This document shows, piece by piece, positions 48,249 to 57,100 of a stretch of DNA of 64,000 nucleotides (position 1 is the first letter of the stretch; each line of letters starts with the position of its first letter). This stretch comes from Proruminimicrobium sp964487915. Its GTDB lineage: Bacteria; Elusimicrobiota; Endomicrobiia; Endomicrobiales; Endomicrobiaceae. The position numbers were made by a program, and so were the translations under genes. Under the pieces are notes generated by a model that saw only the letters and a list, made by a program, of their open reading frames with translations, was not told the origin of the DNA and did no database searches. The stretch covers positions 62,001 through 126,000 of the forward strand of contig CAZASN010000001.1 of the NCBI GenBank assembly GCA_964487915.1. Direction: 5' to 3'.

Positions 48249-49913
48249 ATGAGAAAAATTAAAATATTTTTAATTGACCATTGGGGAAAACTTTCAATAG
48301 CTTTGGGATTTATTTTATTGATAATTCTTTCCGTATGGGGATTGAGCAAACTTGAATCTTTTTACAGAAATATGACGCTTGCCACTCTTCCCGTGCAATT
48401 ATTTCTCGGCGCCATAAACGCCATGATTTTTGTCGGAATGTATCTCTATTTTTTCAGAGGAGCATTCGGGAAAGTTAAAAAAAATAAAATCAAAGCGGGA
48501 GACATAAACGTAAAATTCAGCGACGTAATAGGACTTGAAGCCGTAAAAAGAGAAGCGATGGAAGTGGTGCAGCTTATCAAAGATTCGGCTAGAGTAAAAA
48601 AAATAGGCGGCAAAATAGTTAAGGGAATTCTTTTGATGGGGCCTCCGGGCTGCGGTAAGACATTACTTGCAAAAGCAATTGCGACTGAAGCAAAAATGCC
48701 GTTTCTTTCAATGTCAGGAAGCGAATTTGTCGAAGTTTTTGTGGGAGTCGGAGCTTCAAGAGTAAGACAGCTTTTCCAAAAAGCAAGAAAACTTGCCTAT
48801 GCCGAAGGCGCATGCATTCTTTTTATAGATGAAATTGAAGTTATAGGAAGAGGAAGAACATTTTCATATATGGGCGGCGGCGAGGAAACAAACAGCACGC
48901 AAAACCAGCTTTTGGTTGAGCTTGACGGACTTGAAACCAAAAAAAATAATATCATAGTCATAGCGGCCACAAATGCAAATGAAAGCGTTTTGGATAAAGC
49001 TTTGCTGAGACCCGGCAGATTTGACAGAAAAATTTATATAAATCTTCCTAATTTGAAAGAAAGAGAAGATTTGTTTAAATTTTATATTAAAAAGGTTAAA
49101 TCAGCTCCAGATATTGACGTTTCAAGACTTGCGAAAAAATCTGTTTACAAATCTCCGGCCGAAATAGAAAACATAATTAAAGAATCTGCTTTAATTGCCA
49201 CAAGAAAAGGGAAAGATTTGATAGATATGGACGATTTATCGGAAGCTATGGACAGAATAGATTTGGGATTGGAAAGCCATATAACAATGACGGATAAAGA
49301 AAGAGAAATGACGGCGTATCATGAAGCCGGTCATGCGACCACGTTATATTATCTTCATCCTACCGACGATGTGTTTAAGGCCTCCATAAAATCAAGAGGA
49401 CAGGCGCTCGGGCTTGTTTCGCATAATCCGAAAGAAGAGCTCCATACGCAAAACAGGGAAAAATTAATAGCAGACATAATAGTAAGCCTTGCCGGATACA
49501 GCGCCGAAAAGATGAAATACGGCACTACTTCCACCGGAGTTTCTTCCGATTTCAAAAAAGCTATGGCTATAGCAAACGCTATGGTTTGGCAGTTCGGCAT
49601 GGGAGATGAAGGATTTATCGGCGATTTTACCGTTATTCCTAAAGAAGATATATCGTCTAATTTGAAAGAAAAATTAAATACTCAGACTATGAATATATTA
49701 AATTCATGTCTTCAAAAAGTCAATGAATGCATTAAAAACGAATGGGCCATTGTTGATGAAATAGCCCAGTCTTTGCTTAAGAAAGAAGAACTGGACTACG
49801 ATGATATCAACGAAATTTTCGCCAAATACGGCAAAAGCAAGGAAAAACCTGAAATAGACACAAATATAATAATAAACAGCAATCAAGATGCCGAAATTTC
49901 ACCTAATATCTAA
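48249..49913 (+). CDS. FtsH-family membrane AAA+ metalloprotease, short paralogue
   Basis: 554 aa from ATG 48249. A GTG at 48246 is also in frame, but GGAG at 48239 is better spaced for the ATG. Two N-terminal membrane spans (about 15-37 and 50-70) have only a short loop between them, so the usual about 70-residue periplasmic domain is missing. Walker A is GPPGCGKT, Walker B CILFIDEIEV, and the second region of homology is ATNANESVLDKALLRPGRFDRK. The zinc site is H358-E-A-G-H with D434 as third ligand. FtsH degrades membrane and short-lived proteins. It overlaps the lipoprotein gene by 26 nt. Confidence 0.9.
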   Translation: MRKIKIFLIDHWGKLSIALGFILLIILSVWGLSKLESFYRNMTLATLPVQLFLGAINAMIFVGMYLYFFRGAFGKVKKNKIKAGDINVKFSDVIGLEAVKREAMEVVQLIKDSARVKKIGGKIVKGILLMGPPGCGKTLLAKAIATEAKMPFLSMSGSEFVEVFVGVGASRVRQLFQKARKLAYAEGACILFIDEIEVIGRGRTFSYMGGGEETNSTQNQLLVELDGLETKKNNIIVIAATNANESVLDKALLRPGRFDRKIYINLPNLKEREDLFKFYIKKVKSAPDIDVSRLAKKSVYKSPAEIENIIKESALIATRKGKDLIDMDDLSEAMDRIDLGLESHITMTDKEREMTAYHEAGHATTLYYLHPTDDVFKASIKSRGQALGLVSHNPKEELHTQNREKLIADIIVSLAGYSAEKMKYGTTSTGVSSDFKKAMAIANAMVWQFGMGDEGFIGDFTVIPKEDISSNLKEKLNTQTMNILNSCLQKVNECIKNEWAIVDEIAQSLLKKEELDYDDINEIFAKYGKSKEKPEIDTNIIINSNQDAEISPNI

Positions 49914-50676
49914 AAGTTTTATTTTAAGCGGACTGGCATTGATTTTGTTAAGTTCCTGCGGACCTACATATCCGAAAGAAACGCTTGTATCCGATATAGA
50001 AAAACTTGTCAAAAAAGAATCCGGATGCGACGCCAGAGTCTCTTTTATAAAAGACACGGTTTATCTTGATATGCCGATGAATACGGTTGTGTCGTCTAAA
50101 AATGAGGTTTTTTCCGAAGCCATAACCGCGTTGCAAAACGGCGTTTTTGCCGTTACAAGAATAGCATTAAGTTCCGATGCGGATATAAAAATTATCGTTA
50201 TTACGGCATTTGATCCCGAGTATACGGTATCATTGAGAATGATTCAAAACATAGAGGATGTAAAAAGTTATTTTTACCAGCGTATTTCAAAAGATGATTA
50301 TGAACAGAGGCAGCTGATAGAAATAGAAGGACCGGATACCGCAAAACAATCAATACTTAACAGACATTACGTCAGTCAGGAAGAATTTGTAGGAAGATTA
50401 ATAGTGTCTCAGCTTAATATGTTGGGCAGAACCAATCCTTTTTTGGCTACGGTTATAAATTCGCTAAATTTAAAATATGATTCCGTAAACAGCGGCACAA
50501 TTATTATAATTGCCAAAGGCCTTACGAATCTTATGTCGGAAACGCTGATAAGAAAGCTGATATCCGAAGAATTAAACAAAAATATAAAGAAGTACAAGCT
50601 TTTTTCAATAAAATATGTTAGAATATTATCTAAGGAAGGGACTGTTGTCATGGAAGTCCCTGCGGTTTTAAATTAG
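49888..50676 (+). CDS. lipoprotein of unknown function
   Basis: 262 aa. The signal ends in a lipobox (LILLSSCG), with C24 as the predicted lipidated Cys. The mature part alternates helices and strands, with no motif I recognise. It overlaps the end of the FtsH-like gene by 26 nt in another frame, so expression is coupled. It could be a partner or substrate adaptor of the protease; that is inference from position only. Confidence 0.75.
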   Translation: MPKFHLISKSFILSGLALILLSSCGPTYPKETLVSDIEKLVKKESGCDARVSFIKDTVYLDMPMNTVVSSKNEVFSEAITALQNGVFAVTRIALSSDADIKIIVITAFDPEYTVSLRMIQNIEDVKSYFYQRISKDDYEQRQLIEIEGPDTAKQSILNRHYVSQEEFVGRLIVSQLNMLGRTNPFLATVINSLNLKYDSVNSGTIIIIAKGLTNLMSETLIRKLISEELNKNIKKYKLFSIKYVRILSKEGTVVMEVPAVLN

Positions 50677-50690
50677 AGAGCGTAAAAACC

Positions 50691-51119
50691 ATGAGTAAAA
50701 CTGTATGTTTTCTTATTACTTTGGTTATGCTTCTTGGAATGGGCGCTGAGTTGAGCGCAAGCGTTAAAACGGATGCTTGCTCGGATTCTTTCAGTGATTT
50801 TGTAGTTGACCAAATTCAAAAAAATTTTTCACAAACCCTTTCGTCTCCGGTTCGGCAGGACGATAAAAAATCCGACGGTTTTCTTTTGCTGTATGTAATA
50901 AACCAAAATCAGGAAAATAATTCTTTTAACAAATTTTCAAACAATAATAAATATATTCAGGCGTCAGTAAAATTTGAAAATAATGTTTTATTTTTCAGCG
51001 ATATATGGCGGCAGTATATGCGTCACCGCGGACTTGATGATTATAAAATTAATTTAAATTCGTTTATTGCCATAACGGCTGTAAATGACGGCGGCGTAAA
51101 TATCAAGTCGTTTATTTAA
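50691..51119 (+). CDS. small exported protein of unknown function
   Basis: 142 aa with a clear signal peptide (MSKTVCFLITLVMLLGMGAELSAS). The mature part has a polar segment (QENNSFNKFSNNNKY) and short hydrophobic strands. No family was recognised. It follows the lipoprotein gene by 14 nt. Its stop codon touches the terminator upstream of giant gene 2. Confidence 0.7.
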   Translation: MSKTVCFLITLVMLLGMGAELSASVKTDACSDSFSDFVVDQIQKNFSQTLSSPVRQDDKKSDGFLLLYVINQNQENNSFNKFSNNNKYIQASVKFENNVLFFSDIWRQYMRHRGLDDYKINLNSFIAITAVNDGGVNIKSFI

Positions 51120-51150
51120 AGACTGGCAGAAATGCCGGTCTTTTTATTTT
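51118..51150 (+). terminator. terminator directly upstream of giant gene 2
   Basis: AAAGACTGGCA (51118-51128), GAAA loop and TGCCGGTCTTT (51133-51143) with one G-U pair, then TTATTTT. The GGAG of giant gene 2 follows at 51151 with no gap, so it may act as an attenuator rather than a plain end. Confidence 0.75.
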
Positions 51151-51160
51151 GGAGTTAAAT

Positions 51161-54100
51161 ATGATAAGAAAAATTTTGTCGGTTTTAATTGCCTTCGCTC
51201 TTTTGGCTCCCTCGTTGCCTTCGGGAGCATTTTCCGCGGCGGTTGCTCCTTCGGCGGGTTTTGACGGGTTCGGCAAAATCACATCGGCAAGTTTCTATGA
51301 CGGAGATACAATCGTAATCAATATTCAGGATTTACATAACAATAAAGAAGTTCAGGAAAATACGTATAAGCTTCTTACAAGTTTAAATCAAAAATACAAA
51401 GATATTGAAGTTTATCTTGAAGGCGCGTCAAAAGACGTAAATATGAACGAACTTGTAAAAGGCATGGATAAAAATTCGGCTGATACGATTATGGACGCCC
51501 TTTACAGAGGAACGCAAATAAGCGGAACGGAATATTTCGGTTACAAAAACAATATAATATTGAAACCTACGGAAGAAAGCGGAATATATGATGAGAATAT
51601 CAAAAACTTTGCCGAGTTGATTGATAAAAGACAGGAAATTAAAAATTTATTAAAAATTAAAGAAACAAACATAAAAAATATTTCCGACAAATATTTAAAC
51701 GCCCGGCAGAGACGAATATTAAGGATATATAAGAAATACAGAGATAAACAAATAGACGCGAATAAATTTCATGAAAGGCTTTTAACGGAAATTCAAAAGT
51801 CTCAGATAAACCTAAACAAATATATAAATTTCAGTTTATATCTTGAAATTTTAAAACAAAATAAGCAAACCGATAAAATTAAAGCGCAAAAACAACTGCA
51901 GCAGTTATTGTATGATTTAAAAGGAACGGTATCTTTCCGCGAATATACCGACTTGTTAAAATTGTCCGATAATCTGACGAATATGGACGTTGTTTTTTCA
52001 TACATAAGTTCAAAAGTGTCAAATGTTGACAGATACGTAAAATATCCCGATTTGTTTAAGATGATAGATATTATAGAAAAGGCAGGTCTTGTAGATCCGC
52101 TTGATTTGGTTGCGGAAGAGGGAGAAATAATAAATGATTTATTGCTTGCCGGCTGCACGCATAAAATTCAGAAAGATATCGTTTTTTTAAATAATTTTAT
52201 AACAATATATGAAAATTTTATTTTGGCCAACATAAGTTTTAATGAATATAATGTTTATAAAAAAAACATAAGGTTGTTTTATAAACTTTATTACAAATAT
52301 ATGCCGGATGATAATTTTACGCTTCTCATACCTTATGAAAAAACGGCCGAAAAATTTAACGAATTAAATATAAAGAGAAATGAATTATTCGCAAAAAATA
52401 TTTTATCGGGCATAGACCGCGCGTCCGTTAAATTTGACAAGATATACGGCAAATATTCAAATATTGATATGACGTTAAAAGCTTTGCCCTCGGCAAAAAA
52501 AATAAAAGTTGTGGTTACCGGAGGATTTCATACTTCCGGAGTCAATAAAATCCTGGAAAAAAATAAAATATCGTATCTTACGATCACGCCCAATATAAAA
52601 AATAAAGACAATAACTGTGAAAAATTGTATTTTAACAATATTCTGGCTCAGGCGGATTCGGACAGAAACGCTATAGCCGCGATGCCGCTGTCTGAACAGT
52701 ATCCGTTGCCGCTTGCAAAAGATTTGGCCGAAATCATATCCGTTCTCAGACAATCGGGTAAAAGCTGGCAGGATATATCAAAAATGTTTGATTCAATCAT
52801 AAAAGAAAGAGAATTGAGCGCAAATATAAAATTCTCTTATGACTCCGAATCTGAAACGGCGTTTTTTGATATTTTAACCGATGACGGCAAACCGCGTAAA
52901 ATACAATATAAAAAAGGAAGCATCGCCATAAACGGAGATTCTGTTTTTCAGTCAACCGCATTGGGAGTACATCTTAAAATGTTAATAGTTCAGGCGTTGG
53001 CGCCGGGAACTTTTACTTCAAGAATAAGAGAATATTCTGAAATTAAAGATAACGATTATATGACGGCGGCGCTTTCTCTGCTTGATACACAGGGCGTTCT
53101 GCTGCCTAGTTTGAAGGATGCAATTTTAATGTATCTTTTTCTTTTTGAAACTGATAATTCCGAATTTGAATATGAATCCGTTTTAAAAGACGAACTGAGA
53201 AAAAAGTCAATGTCCGATTATGAAATTGTAGTGGGACAATCCTATAATCTGATGGGTAAGAAAGACGATACTTACGGACAAAGTACGGAATACGGATGTC
53301 TGGCCTATATTGATTATGACAGAAAGATATTTTATATCCATTCGGATTTAATAAATTATTTCAAAAACAGCGTTACCGATAAATCTCCAAAAGAAGCGGA
53401 AATTGCCGCAAGAAAATTTTTCCATAGTCTTGTAATACACGAAACTCTTGAAAGAGACGCGCTTACCGGCCGGGATTTGATTTTTGACGAGTATCTTGTA
53501 AAAAAACAGTCTGACGCAGACGGGCAGCGCAAGCGTTCCTATTCAACCGCGGCGTTTCATGAATTTTTACAGAGCGGATACGCGGAAGGCAAGGGGTATT
53601 CTGCCGAGGAAATCGTCAGGCAAAGAGAATTACTTGATATTTTTGATATTATCATACAGGATGTAAATTACAGGCGTTCCGAATACGGAGACGTTATTTC
53701 AATAGTTCAGTCAAATACGGAATATCCGCAGGATATAAAATCAGACTGGCTGGCAATAAGAGCCGGAGATACCGCCGTTATAAGCCGTTATGCAAAAAGT
53801 TTGGCCGATAAAATTTTTGAGCAGATGAAAAGTCAGGCAAATTATCATGCCGGTTATTATGTAATAGCATACAGAAAATCTTCAACGCAGCAATATATGC
53901 GGGAAATAGTAAAAAGCGTTGAATACGAATTAAATCAGAAAAAAAGCGGAATTCCGATAAAAATGGTTGAAATTGAAGAAGACGCGGATCCTTCGGTACA
54001 AGGTCCGGAAAGATTTAAAGTTCAGGATGAAAGCTCCATAAGCGATGCAAAAATATTTTTTATAGACGATATTATTTCAAAACAAAGCGATACTTTCCAT

Positions 54101-57100
54101 TACATATATTTATACTTTAAAAATAACGGGAATGTTGTGCAGCCATGCGTATTTTTTGATCTGTCACAGGAAGATTTGAACAATACTCTTTCGGATCAAA
54201 CTTATGACGATATTTTAAAAGATTCTTCCGAATTTATAGAACTTCTGAAACAATTTAATCCGAAAGTTACAAAATATCCAATTTATTGGCTTGTAAGAAT
54301 GATGAATGACAACGAAAAAATATCCGCCAAACAACTTAACAGATTTATAAACGCTCTTAATAAAACCGCTAAAAGAAAAATTATAACGGCCGCTGTTGAA
54401 CTTCTTAATTCTCCCAATAAAATCAGAGGCGTCAATTCAGGAGACCTTATTTATCTTATAGCATGTCTTGCAGCCGGGAAAAAACTGACTTTTAATGAAG
54501 TAGGCGACGCTTTGGTAACTTTTTTTAAAGACGAGGCAAACAGAGATATAGCCTCATCGTTCGGAGCAGGCATCTCCGACGGTAAAGTTATGGAAATTGA
54601 TTATTACGACTGGCAGGATAAAACGGCTCTTGCGATACCTTATGCAAAAATTAAGGGATACGATATGTTGAATGTGGCGCATTTGGGATATATGACCGAT
54701 TTGCAAAGAGAAATGGTCGCTCTTTATGCCCAAAAATACAAAATTGTTTTTGAAGACGAGAAAAGAAAATTAAAACATAAAAGATTTGAACCTTATATAA
54801 GCCGCGGTTTGAAAGATGAAATCGCCGATATAGAGAAACGCCTTATTGAAGCTCAGAATGAATTTAAAAATAAAAAGATAACAAGCGCCGAGTACGCCAA
54901 AAAAGTTAAAGAAATTATGAACATAGCCGTTGAAATATCTCTTAAAATAGTGAAAGATAATTACAATATAAATATAGAGAGAACATTTTTTGACATAATA
55001 GTCGGCGGTTCTCTTACAAAAGGGAATATGATGTTTGATTCGGATATTTATTACGATATCGTTACTCCCAACGAGGATATGTCCGTTTTGATTGATGAAA
55101 AATTTGCGCCTGTGTATTCTTTTATATTAAACAGCATAGGGCTTGAAACATACGCCGTTACAAAATATTCAAGCAGTTTTGAAAATAAACAAAATATGAG
55201 CACGGTTACCGACGAGAGAGGAATAGCGGTTTTTATGGATTATGAACCGTTGTATGACGACGGACAGGGGAAAGAAGAATATAAAAGGCTAAATTTAAAA
55301 CTTATAAATAAATATCTTAAAAGCTTGTTGAAACAGGCTCTTGAAAACAAAGAGGAAACTTTAAAACTTATAAGAGCAATGACCAGAAATTATTATGCCG
55401 TTTCGGTAAACGGCTCCGGATGGATAGGGAATTCTTTCGTGCAGTCGCATGATGAAAATTCTTCTTTTAACACCAGATATACAATTTTGGCGCTGGAATC
55501 AAAACTTAAAGAAATAATATTTGAATACCTGTCGGGATTAAGCGCGGATGAGATTGATAAAATAGATATACCAAAGGGCGTCGGCAAACAAATTGATTTT
55601 ATAAAAAGAAACATAAAAACGGTTTCGCCGGAAGTTATTGACACTCTGTATTTAGCGTGGCAAAGCCTGTCGCAGATCAGGTTTGACAGGCCGAAAGACG
55701 CATGGTCCGGTTTTTATACCGGACTTGAAAAATCCGGATTAATGAATGAAACTGAAGCCAGAAAAGCAATAAATGATTTTATAAATATAAATCTTGAGGA
55801 AACCCAGTCTGAACAAAAACGCGACTTTACTTCCCGTGATTTTTTGCAGATAGTTGAAACTTTTATATATGCCAATTCAAAAGATGTAACGTCTTTCAAA
55901 ACCGCCTACAGAAAATACAGGCACATAGAAAATCTTCTTGTAAATATAAAAGAAGACGAGGACAATAACGAAGTAGCATACATGGCAAAAGCCATAGCTC
56001 TTCTGAGCGATTTTGATGATGCTACGCTGCTTAAATTTTACGAGTTCCCGCAGATTGCCGGCAACGGACATTCTGATAAGATAAAGGAATATATAGAAAT
56101 TGTCAAAAAATCCATAGAAACGATTAAAAAGATAGATGAATTTCCTAAATATACAGGCTTAAACGGATGGAGAACTCTTCAGAATTACTGGGATAATATA
56201 ATTCAGATATCGGATAATCCGCAGACGCTGCTGGCTCTTTTTGCGTATATGCTTGAAAAAACAAAAAACATAGAAGACGATGAAAAAACAAAAGAAGGAA
56301 AGAAAAAAAATGATTATCTTGAAACGATGTATAATATTTATCTTCCTTCCATATACCGTCTTCTTGGAAGCGGCGCGTATGAATATGCAAGAAACAATCT
56401 TTTTATTTCCACAAACCCGGTTGAATATCTTAATATCTTAAAACTTGTTAAACAAATATACGGCGCGGATATTCCACAGCTTACAGAATTTAAGGATATG
56501 AAAATAGTCGTTTCCTTGAAACAATTTTTGGCGGCCAAAGGTTTTGATTTAAAAAATATAACTATAAAATCAAGAGTAAAAACACCTTACAGTATGTTTG
56601 AAAAAATGACGTCCGGAAGAAGAAACAAAACGCAAGCCAGCGAGTTTGGCAAAGATTTTAACGCCGATGATCCTAAAATAATATCAGAATTTTTAAAACA
56701 GGTAAGAGATGTTATGGGTCTTCATATAATTATTGAAAGTCCTGATATCAGCAGTGATGCTTTGTCTGAAGCTCTTAAAGAATTTATAGCTTTACAAGCC
56801 GCAAAAAGAGTTGACGAAAGCGACAACAAAAGAGATTTGGAAAGAATAAAATATAATTTTTCAATAAGTTATCCGAAAGGCAAAACGGAAATTCCAGTTG
56901 AAGCCTGCATTTACTCAAGAAAAGCGTATAACGACGAAACTTTCGGAAGATACGATCCCAATAAAAAAGACGTTAAAGAACCTCATTTTATATATAAGCT
57001 GGGGACTACAATAAAGGAAAATTTTTACGCCGGAATTTTCTTTAAAGGAATGAAACGTAAAAATTTCGTTATAACAACCGACGACGAAGATATAAGCGAC

